The notes under the pieces are model-generated. The model searched no databases, was not told the origin of the DNA, and saw nothing but the letters and a program-made list of their open reading frames with translations. A stretch of 64,000 bases of DNA from an uncultured Bacilli bacterium (GTDB lineage Bacteria; Bacillota_I; Bacilli_A; RF39; UBA660), in the NCBI GenBank assembly GCA_934086485.1, contig CAKOIF010000005.1, forward strand, positions 1 through 64,000, written 5' to 3'. The position numbers were made by a program, and so were the translations under genes. Below, in pieces: positions 1-8,800 of this stretch; position 1 is the first letter of the stretch, and each line of letters begins with the position of its first letter.

Positions 1-30
1 AATTAGAGATAAAAAACTCTAATTTTTTTT
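1..30 (+). terminator. Rho-independent terminator of an upstream gene
   Basis: Stem AATTAGAG/CTCTAATT around an A-rich loop followed by eight T. The same stem recurs after two other loci of the surface family (5718, 28979), so the truncated upstream gene is probably another family member. This is inference from the repeat. Confidence 0.7.
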
Positions 31-95
31 GATATAAAAAAAGTATTTAAAAACTTTGCAATCTCAGTGTTTATAAGAGATAGTCTTTCATAAAG

Positions 96-220
96 TATAA
101 TCATTTAGGAAAATCCATCCTAGTATTTATGCTATTTCTATTCTAATTCTAGCATTTTTTTTATTGAATTTCTAGTCCTTTTCCCATAAAATCGAAGTCC
201 ATTTTTCCTAAATGATTATA
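96..220. promoter_or_regulatory. Invertible promoter switch 1 (OFF for the downstream gene)
   Basis: Perfect 18-bp inverted repeats (96-113 and 203-220, core ATCATTTAGGAAAA) enclose 89 bp. The enclosed segment carries an extended -10 (TGCTAGAAT) on the minus strand, so in this orientation it points away from the gene at 267. The element at 1860-1984 carries the same inner sequence in the opposite orientation, which is the main evidence for invertibility. No recombinase is encoded nearby. Confidence 0.8.
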
Positions 221-266
221 ATCTAGGAAAATAACCTCCAGTATTTAAGCGGAATTGGAGTAGGTT

Positions 267-1754
267 ATGAAAAATAAAAAAGTAATTATTGTTTTAATAT
301 CAATGATAGTATTAATCGGAGGTATTTTATTTGTAAATAAAATATATAATAAATCTAAAAATAAACGCATACCGAAGAGAAGTAATTTAGCAATAATGGT
401 AAAAGGTGAATCTGGTAATTATGAAAGTTCTGATGCAATCCCAAAAGGAAATTATATTTTAAATAAAGATAAAACTGTATGTGAAAATAATGGCAAAGTA
501 TTAAACTATGATAGTGCAACTGGAAAAGTAAGTTTTTCATTTATTGGTAGTGATAGGTGTTCATTATATTTTGATAAAATAATTGATACAGAAAAGCCAG
601 TTATATCCAACTTATCAGTTAATGATACAACAGTAACAGCAACACTTACAGATAATATAGAATTATCCGGCTATGGAATGAGTACAAGTAATACAGTAGA
701 ACCATCAAGCTGGACCTCAATAAGTGGAACATCCTATAACTTAAGTACCACAATAACAACTGAAGGAACATATTATCTATGGGTAAAAGATACCTCTGGA
801 AATGTTGCTAAAAAAGAGTTTACAATAACACCTGGTACTTCATTTAATAATTTAATGATAGCAAATAACACCAATATATTTAATGAAAATGGTTTAAGAT
901 ATGAAGGAGCAGATCCAAATAATTATATATGCTTAGATAGTAATAAAGAAGGTGCATGTTCTTCATCTTCATTATTATTTAGAATAATAGGTTTATTTGA
1001 TGAAGAATATTCCTCAGATGGAACAACTAGTGCAGGTACAAAGAAATTATTAAAAATACTTGATACAAATAACTATGGAGGAAAATATTGGAGTGGGTCA
1101 TATAATAATGATTCTAGTGATTGGAGTAAATCAACACTGAATACAGAGCTTAATGGAACTTATTTAAGTACATTTCTTGCCATAAGTGGTGTAAATAGTA
1201 AATTAGAAAGTGCAATAGTAACATCAAAATGGCATTTAGGTGGAGCAAATGAAACTTCGTCAAGCAATTATCATTATGAAATAATAGTAACAGAAAATTG
1301 GTATAAAGCAGAAAGAAGCCCATATGCTACAAGTGGGACACTTCAAAATTTAAAAAGTGGTAATCCAGAATATGTATATGCTAAAGTAGGACTAATGTAT
1401 CCAAGTGATTATGGATATGCAAGTGTCGGAGGTAGTACAACAAATAAGTCAAGTTGTAGAGCACAAGCATTATATAATTGGAATAGTTCATCATATAGTG
1501 ATTGTAAAAATAATGATTGGATATATAAATCTCAATTAATAAGTTGGGGGTCTAACAAAAATGAATGGTTTATTTCCCCGTATGCTTCGTATTCACGTGC
1601 GTCTTCTTTGATTTCGTCTGGTTATGTTGCCGCTAATTATGATGTCAACTATTATGCTCCGTTTGCGGTCAGACCAACATTTTATCTAGATTCAAGTATG
1701 CTAAAAATTTTGGGAGGAACTGGTACGTCTACAGATCCATATCATATTGGATAA
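267..1754 (+). CDS. Phase-variable surface protein, type A N-terminus, lectin-like variable C-terminus
   Basis: A 495-residue membrane-anchored exported protein. Residues 1-25 form an uncleaved signal-anchor helix after a KNKK start. A small domain follows (about 40-105) with two conserved Cys (K-T-V-C...D-R-C-S-L-Y-F-D). Next comes an Ig-like module (about 110-190, ending Y-Y-L-W-V-K-D), then a large C-terminal domain (about 200-495) rich in Trp and Gly that ends G-G-T-G-T-S-T-D-P-Y-H-I-G. The last part resembles the C-type-lectin fold used by retroelement-diversified proteins. The ATG follows TTGGAG. The adjacent invertible promoter is in the OFF orientation. The C-terminal 110 bp have unusual codon use (TCG, CCG, GCG). 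Ligand unknown; an adhesin is an inference. Confidence 0.75.
   Translation: MKNKKVIIVLISMIVLIGGILFVNKIYNKSKNKRIPKRSNLAIMVKGESGNYESSDAIPKGNYILNKDKTVCENNGKVLNYDSATGKVSFSFIGSDRCSLYFDKIIDTEKPVISNLSVNDTTVTATLTDNIELSGYGMSTSNTVEPSSWTSISGTSYNLSTTITTEGTYYLWVKDTSGNVAKKEFTITPGTSFNNLMIANNTNIFNENGLRYEGADPNNYICLDSNKEGACSSSSLLFRIIGLFDEEYSSDGTTSAGTKKLLKILDTNNYGGKYWSGSYNNDSSDWSKSTLNTELNGTYLSTFLAISGVNSKLESAIVTSKWHLGGANETSSSNYHYEIIVTENWYKAERSPYATSGTLQNLKSGNPEYVYAKVGLMYPSDYGYASVGGSTTNKSSCRAQALYNWNSSSYSDCKNNDWIYKSQLISWGSNKNEWFISPYASYSRASSLISSGYVAANYDVNYYAPFAVRPTFYLDSSMLKILGGTGTSTDPYHIG
1564..1677 (+). other. Hypervariable cassette in surface gene 1
   Basis: Segment from GAATGG to the conserved TTTGCGGT..G.CC. 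Aligned codon by codon with 3330-3443 and 28379-28491, fixed codons (TCG, GGT, GTT, TTT GCG) alternate with columns compatible with an AAY template (TCT/TAT/GAT, AAT/TCT/AGT, GCC/GAC/TAC). One codon is missing and one is extra relative to the others. Confidence 0.55.
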
Positions 1755-1764
1755 ATATTAATTT

Positions 1765-1792
1765 AAATTGGAGACAAAAATCCAATTTTTTT
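1765..1792 (+). terminator. Terminator of surface gene 1
   Basis: Stem AAATTGGA/TCCAATTT with a T-run, 11 bp after the stop codon. Confidence 0.8.
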
Positions 1793-1859
1793 CATATATC
1801 AAAAAATTTAATCAAAACGCTGCAAATCCAGTGTTTATAAGGTATCAAGTTTCATAAAG

Positions 1860-1984
1860 TATAAACATTTAGGAAAATAGCATACCGATTTTATGGGAAA
1901 GGGACTAGAAATTTAGTACAAAAAATGTTAGAATTAGGATAGAAATAGCATAAATACTAGGATTTATTTTCCTAAATGTTTATA
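1860..1984. promoter_or_regulatory. Invertible promoter switch 2 (ON for the downstream gene)
   Basis: Perfect 20-bp inverted repeats (1860-1879 and 1965-1984) enclose 85 bp. TGTTAGAAT, an extended -10, lies on the plus strand and points at the gene at 2031. A weak -35-like TAGAAA sits 17 bp upstream. The inner sequence is homologous to that of switch 1 but reversed. Confidence 0.8.
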
Positions 1985-2030
1985 ATCTAGGAAAATGAAC
2001 TCCAGTATTTAAGCAGAATTGGAGTATATT

Positions 2031-3521
2031 ATGAAAAATAAAAAGGTAGTTATAATATTAGCATCATTTATAGTTTTAATCGGAGGTATTTTATTTGCAA
2101 ACCAAATATATAATAAATCTAAAAATAAACAGATACCGAAAAGAAATAATTTAGCAATAATGATTAAAGAAGATTCTGGAGAATATGTAAGTTCCAATGA
2201 AATTCCAAAAGGAAATTATGTTTTAAACGAAGAAAAAACAATATGTGAAAATGGAGGAAAAGTAGTAAGTTATAATAATTCAACAGGACAAATAGGATTT
2301 TCTTTTTTAGGTTCTGATAGATGCTCATTATATTTTGATAAGATAATTGATACACAAAAACCAATTATATCTAACTTAAATGTTAATGATACAACAGTTA
2401 CTGCAGTACTTACAGACGATAAAGGATTATCTAGTTATGGAATAAGCTCTAGTAATACAATAGAACCAACAAATTGGACTTCGATAAATGGAACATCATA
2501 TAACTTTAGTACCACAATAAGCGTTGAAGGAACTTATTATTTGTGGGTAAAAGATACCTCTGGAAATGTTGATAAAAAAGAGTTTATGATATCATTAGGA
2601 ACACCAATAACCACATTAATTTCTACTTCAACACCAGATGTTTATAATGAAAATGGTTTAAGATATGAAGGAGCAGATCCAAATAATTATATATGCTTAG
2701 ATAGTAATAAAGAAGGCGCTTGTTCATCATCATTATTATTTAGAATAATAGGATTATTTGAAGAAGAATATTCAAATAATGGAACAACTAGTGCAGGTAC
2801 AAAAAAACTATTAAAAATACTTGATACAAATAATTATGGTGGAACAAGTGGAAAGTATTGGAATCAAACACAAACTAGCGGTAAAAATCTTAATGACTGG
2901 TCTACAGCAACATTGAAAACAGAACTTAATGGAACTTACTTAAGTACTTTACTTGCTACAAGTGGAGTAAATAGTAAGTTAAGTAGTGCAATAGTCACAT
3001 CAAAATGGCATTTAGGAGGAGCAAATTATACTTCTGAAAGTAATTATTATTATCAAAAAATAACAACAGAAAACTATTATAAAGCAGAACGAAGTCCGTA
3101 TGCTACAAGTGGGACACTTCAAAATTTATATAGTGGTAATCCAAAATATGTATTTGCTAAAGTAGGACTAATGTATCCAAGTGATTATGGATATGCAACA
3201 GTTGGCGGTAGTACAACTAGTAAGGCAAGTTGTAGAGCAGAAGAATTATTTAATTGGCATGATGAATCATATAGTGATTGTAAAAATAATGATTGGGTAA
3301 TTAATTCTGCTACTTTTGTAGATTATGGAGAATGGTTAATTTCCCCGAATGCCTCGTCTTCTGGTCCTGCATCTTATTTGTATTCGAGGGGTTATGTTGA
3401 CGCTTCTTATAGTGTTCGCAATTACCAGTTTGCGGTACGCCCAACTTTTTATCTTGACGCAGAAATATTAAAAATTGTCGGAGGGACAGGTACTTCAACA
3501 AATCCATATCACATTGGCTAA
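2031..3521 (+). CDS. Phase-variable surface protein, type A N-terminus, lectin-like variable C-terminus
   Basis: A 496-residue paralogue of the protein at 267, with the same order: signal-anchor, two-Cys domain, Ig-like module, lectin-like C-terminus ending G-G-T-G-T-S-T-N-P-Y-H-I-G. Start chosen at the ATG after AATTGGAG; an in-frame TTG 12 bp upstream lies inside the ribosome binding site. The promoter switch is in the ON orientation. Most of the protein differs from its paralogue by scattered substitutions, but the block S-P-N-A-S-S-S-G-P-A-S-Y-L-Y-S-R-G-Y is far more divergent. Probably a cell-surface binding protein; ligand unknown. Confidence 0.75.
   Translation: MKNKKVVIILASFIVLIGGILFANQIYNKSKNKQIPKRNNLAIMIKEDSGEYVSSNEIPKGNYVLNEEKTICENGGKVVSYNNSTGQIGFSFLGSDRCSLYFDKIIDTQKPIISNLNVNDTTVTAVLTDDKGLSSYGISSSNTIEPTNWTSINGTSYNFSTTISVEGTYYLWVKDTSGNVDKKEFMISLGTPITTLISTSTPDVYNENGLRYEGADPNNYICLDSNKEGACSSSLLFRIIGLFEEEYSNNGTTSAGTKKLLKILDTNNYGGTSGKYWNQTQTSGKNLNDWSTATLKTELNGTYLSTLLATSGVNSKLSSAIVTSKWHLGGANYTSESNYYYQKITTENYYKAERSPYATSGTLQNLYSGNPKYVFAKVGLMYPSDYGYATVGGSTTSKASCRAEELFNWHDESYSDCKNNDWVINSATFVDYGEWLISPNASSSGPASYLYSRGYVDASYSVRNYQFAVRPTFYLDAEILKIVGGTGTSTNPYHIG
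3330..3443 (+). other. Hypervariable cassette in surface gene 2
   Basis: Counterpart of 1564-1677. Fixed flanks GAATGGTTAATTTCCCC and CAGTTTGCGGT; the codons between differ mainly at first and second positions with third-position T or C kept, as expected if the template codons were AAT or AAC. Confidence 0.55.
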
Positions 3522-3527
3522 AAAATA

Positions 3528-3556
3528 AATTGGTATGTAAAAATACTAATTTTTTT
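3528..3556 (+). terminator. Terminator of surface gene 2
   Basis: Stem AATTGGTAT/ATACTAATT (one G-T pair) followed by a T-run. Confidence 0.75.
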
Positions 3557-3621
3557 GCAATTAAAAAAGTTGATTAAAACCTTGCAATCCCAGTGTTTAT
3601 AAGGGCTAGTCTTTCATAAAA

Positions 3622-3746
3622 CATAAACATTTAGGAAAAATGTAAGTTGATTTTATGGGAAAGGGACTGGAAATCCAATTAAAAAAATGCTAAAATTAGG
3701 ATGAAAGTAACGTAAATACGAGGATAAGTTTTCGCAAATGTTTATG
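3622..3746. promoter_or_regulatory. Invertible promoter switch 3 (ON for the downstream gene)
   Basis: 18-bp inverted repeats (3622-3639 and 3729-3746) share CATAAACATTT and GAAAA but differ at two inner bases: AG in the left arm, GC in the right. The extended -10 TGCTAAAAT is on the plus strand. In switch 4 the same two base pairs sit in the opposite arms, as expected if the whole segment inverted by strand exchange outside the mismatch. Confidence 0.8.
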
Positions 3747-3796
3747 ATTTGTGAAAATAAACTATAGTATTTACCTAGGTTTGAAAGGTGTAGTGT

Positions 3797-5719
3797 ATGA
3801 AAAATTTTTTAGCTAATTTTAAAGAGTATTATAGTAATAATAAAGAAAGATGTCTAACAATATTAACGATAATTATTTTATCAATACTTTCGAGCATTAC
3901 TTTAATAGCATACTCATTTTATCAAAATAAGAGTTCAAAATTAATAATCTCCGGAGTAGCTTTAATAGATTCATCAGATGTATCAATCAAAGTATATAGA
4001 GAAAATAAAAATGATAATGGAGTAGGTCTTGGTACATATGCACTTTCTTATTATGTGCCAAGTGCAACTTCATACACATATCAAAGTTCAAAGACAGTAT
4101 GTGATACAGGAATAACAATAGAAAAATATGAAAATCAAAAATTTTATGTAGATGCAACAAAGAAAGGAAAATGTAAAGTATATTTTGATGCAATAGATGG
4201 ATATATTGATGATTACGAAGTAAATCTTTTTGTTCAGCAAGAAGTAGGTAATACTGATGATAAAAACTATAATCAAATGGGACAATTACCTTTATATGAA
4301 ACAGGATATTATTATACAATAAATGAAAGTAAAACAAGTTGTACAAATGGAGCAACAGTTTCAATAGTAGGAAGAAATATAGTAGTACTTACCACTCAAA
4401 AAGCAGTATGTAATGTATATGCTGATAAAAATGCTGATAGCGTGGCTCCAACAATAGGTAATGATTTAAAAGTAGAAAATGATACATTAACAGTAACATT
4501 AAATGATAATGCAATGCTAGGAAGTTATGGACTTTCAAGCAGTAGTGAAATAGAACCTGAAGAATGGATAGATATACCAACAACACCATATTCATTAGGT
4601 ACACCAATAACAAGTGATACACCGTATTTATGGGTAAAAGATGCAGCAGGAAATGTAAATATATCAAGTGAAATAGAATTTTTACCTCAAGGAATGTTAC
4701 TTATATTAAACAATAATGGTGGAAAAGAAGCGATTGAAGTAAAAGGTATTCCAGATTTTAGTAAGATTGCAGATACAAATGAAGGAATGTATGCAGCAGA
4801 GGATGATTATACTGCAATTACTGGGATGAAATCATACTATTTTAGAGGTGCTGTAAATAATAATTGGGTAAAATTTGGAAAAGACAGTAGTGAAAATGAG
4901 ATATACTGGCGAATAATTCGAATTAATGGTGATGGTTCAATAAAAATGATTTATTCAGGCACAACCGCTCCGGATAGTAGTACCGCCACTGCGATGACTG
5001 GAGAAAATACCCAAATTAGTAAGAGTGCATTTAGCAGTGGTTATAAAAATCCAACATATGTAGGATATATGTATACAGCAAGTGCACAACACGGGAATGG
5101 TACAGCAAGTACTATTAAAAACACAATAGATAATTGGTATAAGACAACGACTTTAGAAACTGATATAACAACAAAAAGTTTAGTGGCTGATCAAATATAT
5201 TGCAATGACAGAAGTGTCACAAAAAGTACAAGTAGTACACCAGGAGAAATAAGTGGAAGTATGAGTTCAAGTACCACATATTACTATGGTGCATATATAA
5301 GACTATATACAAATAAAGCTCCAAAATTAATTTGCACTACTGCCAGTGATAAATTCACAGTAAATACAAGTACCGGAAACGGTTTTTTAACTTACCCAGT
5401 AGGCTTAATAACGGCGGATGAAGTGGCAATGGCCGGAGGAGTATATGGTACGACTAACGAATATTATTATTTGTATACAAATCAGAATTATTGGTCTGGG
5501 TCTCCGGCTAGCTTTGTTATTGATAGTACTTATGCACGTGAGTTTGTTATTAATTCTGGGGGAAGTATTTATAATGGTGAATATATTCTTACTTCCCCAA
5601 ACTCTCTTGTTCGTTATTATTTAAACAGTTCTTTTGGTGCAAGACCAGTTATATCATTATCTTCCTTAGTTAAATTATCCGGAGATGGAACGTACAATAA
5701 TGTTTACACTGTAAGTTAA
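3797..5719 (+). CDS. Phase-variable surface protein, type B N-terminus, lectin-like C-terminus (class 2)
   Basis: A 640-residue membrane-anchored exported protein. A cytoplasmic K-E-Y-Y-S-N-N-K-E-R segment precedes one transmembrane helix (about 20-42). Two copies of the two-Cys domain follow (K-T-V-C...G-K-C-K-V-Y-F-D and K-T-S-C...A-V-C-N-V-Y-A-D), then an Ig-like module (about 220-295) and a lectin-like region with the class 2 ending K-L-S-G-D-G-T-Y-N-N-V-Y-T-V-S. The N-terminal 210 residues are almost identical to those at 26789 and 31129, while the C-termini differ. ATG follows GAAAGGTG. Promoter switch is ON. Adhesive or recognition role is inferred. Confidence 0.75.
   Translation: MKNFLANFKEYYSNNKERCLTILTIIILSILSSITLIAYSFYQNKSSKLIISGVALIDSSDVSIKVYRENKNDNGVGLGTYALSYYVPSATSYTYQSSKTVCDTGITIEKYENQKFYVDATKKGKCKVYFDAIDGYIDDYEVNLFVQQEVGNTDDKNYNQMGQLPLYETGYYYTINESKTSCTNGATVSIVGRNIVVLTTQKAVCNVYADKNADSVAPTIGNDLKVENDTLTVTLNDNAMLGSYGLSSSSEIEPEEWIDIPTTPYSLGTPITSDTPYLWVKDAAGNVNISSEIEFLPQGMLLILNNNGGKEAIEVKGIPDFSKIADTNEGMYAAEDDYTAITGMKSYYFRGAVNNNWVKFGKDSSENEIYWRIIRINGDGSIKMIYSGTTAPDSSTATAMTGENTQISKSAFSSGYKNPTYVGYMYTASAQHGNGTASTIKNTIDNWYKTTTLETDITTKSLVADQIYCNDRSVTKSTSSTPGEISGSMSSSTTYYYGAYIRLYTNKAPKLICTTASDKFTVNTSTGNGFLTYPVGLITADEVAMAGGVYGTTNEYYYLYTNQNYWSGSPASFVIDSTYAREFVINSGGSIYNGEYILTSPNSLVRYYLNSSFGARPVISLSSLVKLSGDGTYNNVYTVS
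5491..5650 (+). other. Candidate hypervariable cassette in surface gene 3
   Basis: Begins TATTGG.CTGGGTC.CC like 40304 and 52786 and ends at GGTGCAAGACCAGTT. GC-richer codons and poor conservation against the class 2 paralogues suggest the same kind of variable region, but the alignment is looser than for the three class 1 cassettes. Confidence 0.4.
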
Positions 5720-5746
5720 ATTAGAGATAAAACTCTAATTTTTTTT
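5718..5746 (+). terminator. Terminator of surface gene 3
   Basis: Stem AAATTAGAG/CTCTAATTT with a T-run; overlaps the stop codon. Confidence 0.85.
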
Positions 5747-5769
5747 ACAAAAAAATGAAACATAATTGC

Positions 5770-5798
5770 TTGAATATATACTTTACTTTTGATACAAT
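5770..5798 (+). promoter_or_regulatory. Promoter of the F1-like ATPase operon
   Basis: TTGAAT, 17 bp, TACAAT, about 30 bp upstream of the first start codon, just after the preceding terminator. No further promoter or terminator is evident until 19345, so the eleven genes are probably one transcript. Confidence 0.6.
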
Positions 5799-5828
5799 AA
5801 TTATGTATGATAAGAGAGGGTAAGATGT

Positions 5829-8800
5829 ATGAAGAATAAAGGTCTTGTAACAATAATTTTAGTAAGTATAGTAACTTTTGCAGCACTTGTATTTTCACTT
5901 TATAAGTTTGTTTTGAAAGAAAAAACAGTTTTTTATAGTGATGGTTATGTAAGCATAACCGATAGTGATGTACCAGAAAAAGCCTATTTTATAAAGGGAA
6001 CAGAGTATAAAAAAGGTTATAGTGATGATGTAATATTTACTTCAAAAGACGATAAGAAAACTGTTGCAAGTATTTATTCATTTGCATTTTATAATGATAA
6101 ATCAATAAGCTTTTTAAATGATGGTGTACTTATGCCACTTGATGATTTAAATGAAAAATATCTTTCTTATTACAATATCAAAAGTAAGTATTTAATTAAT
6201 TATAAAGATGATAGATATTTAATTAGTTCTAAAAATAAAGATATAACATTTAGTAGTTTTATTGGAAGAATTAGTGATACAAAATATATAGTAGCCGGTA
6301 AAAATTTAAAACTTAAATTAACAAGTTCTGAAAATATGTATGAAAACTATTACTTTGAATTTGAATTTATTGATGGTGGTCTTGTTAGAATAACAAATGA
6401 AACATTAAATATTGAAACAATTGCTTCAGAATGCTTCATATTAACACCTGATAATGTAAAAGTTGATTTAGATAAAAAGATAATTAGTGTAGGCAATGAA
6501 ACTAAACTTAATTTATCAGAAATAGTAATTAATAGTGATCAAAATATTGATATTCTATATGATGATAAAAATGACGACGATAATACTGGAGGAAATAATA
6601 CTACAACTAATCCAAATAAACCTAATATTAAAATTGAAGATAGATATCAAGTAGAAACAGTTGTTGATTATAAAAAAGCTCCTTATGTAAGATTATTATC
6701 AAGCAATGTAAATTCTCATAAAATTGATATTAATTTTGATGTAATTGATGATAATAATTTAATAACATCTTCAGTTTATGCAAAACTTTTAAATGTTAAA
6801 ACTGGTGATGTAATTGATTTAAAAGAATATAAAACTTATGGAAAAATAAATGAATATGTTTATGATGGACTTAAGAGTAACAGTAAATATATTTTAACAA
6901 TTTATGCTTCATATAAAGGTAATACTGGAGTAGTAAGTGATTATGTATTATTCCAAAGAACATTTAATACTTCAGAAATTGGTGCACTTCTTGAACTTGA
7001 TTATAAAGATAGTAATAGTTTATCTTACAACATTAATGTAAGTAAAACATCTACATTTACATCAGGAACACTTAATTTATATGATGAAAAAAGTAATTTA
7101 GTAGATAGTGTTAGATTTGAAAATAATGGTCAAAAAATAAATCATACATTTAATAATTTAAACCCTAATAAAAAATATATTGCTAAAATCGAAGATATTA
7201 CTTATGGAAGTATATCTTATCCTGATGGTAATGCTGCAAGTGTAACATCAAGTACATTAAAAGTTAATCCATTTAAGGATACTCAAATAATGCCTAATGT
7301 TATTGCAACAGTTAATAAAAAAGATTATACAGTAAGTATTAAGTTAGAAAATGTAGTAGATCCAAATAATTCAATTAAAAAAGTAATATATAATATTTAT
7401 GATGAAGGTGATAATTTAGTAAAAACTATTACTAAAGATAAACCCCTTGAGGAAGTATTAAAATTTGAAAAACCTTTAGAAAAAAATAAAAATTATTATG
7501 TAAATGCTATAATAAGTATTAATGATAATGAAAAAAATATTGATTATCGTACAGAAAATAGTCCTTTATTTAATATGAATAATCTTCAGGCACCAACAAT
7601 TAGTGCTAAAAATATTTATGTAAGTGCATCAACTGTAACTGGAGAGTTTACTATATATGATCCAGATAATACAATTGATAAAACTAAAAATATTTATGTA
7701 GAATATAAAAATATGAGTAGTGGAGATGTTGCTACAATACCTCTTACTTATACTGATTGTTCTTCATCTGAAAGTGAAACAACAAAATGTGCAAGTATTA
7801 ATTTATCAATGCTAAAAAGTTCTACAAAATATACATTAGATTTATATGCATATTATGATTTAAAAGATGAAGAAAAACCTGCAGGAGTTAATTTTGTAGA
7901 TAGAACATTGATATTTACAACTGAAGCAAATGTAGTTAAAACAAATATGGAAAGTATTACATTAACTGATGAAGAAGCATTTAAAGATATATTTAATGTT
8001 AATGTTAATCTTGAAATAAGTAAATTAATTGATGAAAGTATAACTGCAGATGTTATTAAAGAAAACTTTAAAAGTTTTGAAATAGAACTTTGTGAGGGAA
8101 CTTTATATAATAACTCACATATATCTTCGATAAATGTTACAGAAAATATTATAGCTGATTACTTTGATGGAACAAAGAAACTTACTTTAGCGGATTTTGG
8201 TTATACACTTGATATGCTTCGTGAAAGACATAAAGATGGTATAATATCTAAAAATTATGTAATATTTATTAAAAATGGAATAAGTGGAAATGATTCAGTA
8301 GTATTTGATCCAGGATATCTTGAATTTAGAATTAATGATTCACTTTTAGTACTTGCCTCTGGAGAAGCAACAATTGAGGTTACTCAAATACCTAATGCTG
8401 GTAAAGATGAAAATTTAAAGGATGATACAACTATTGGTCTTAAAATAACCCCAATCTTAAAGGATACTACATCTGAAAATGAAGAAGAAGTAACTAATAA
8501 TAATTCAATTAAAAAATATATTAAAAAGATTAATTATAAAATATATGATATAACAAATGGTAAAGATGAAGCAAATACATTAAAAATAACTGATGAACTT
8601 GAACTTACTGCCTCAGATAATTTACCTGAAAAAACTTTATATTTTTCTGATTATGAATTCTTAAAACGTGGACATATCTATGTAGTAGAGTATACATTAT
8701 CATTAAAATTTACTCCAGAAAGTGATGAATTATTATTTCCATTTAATAAAGATGATTTAAGTAAAAATGAACCAGTTACCTCAGAAAATATTAATGTTTT

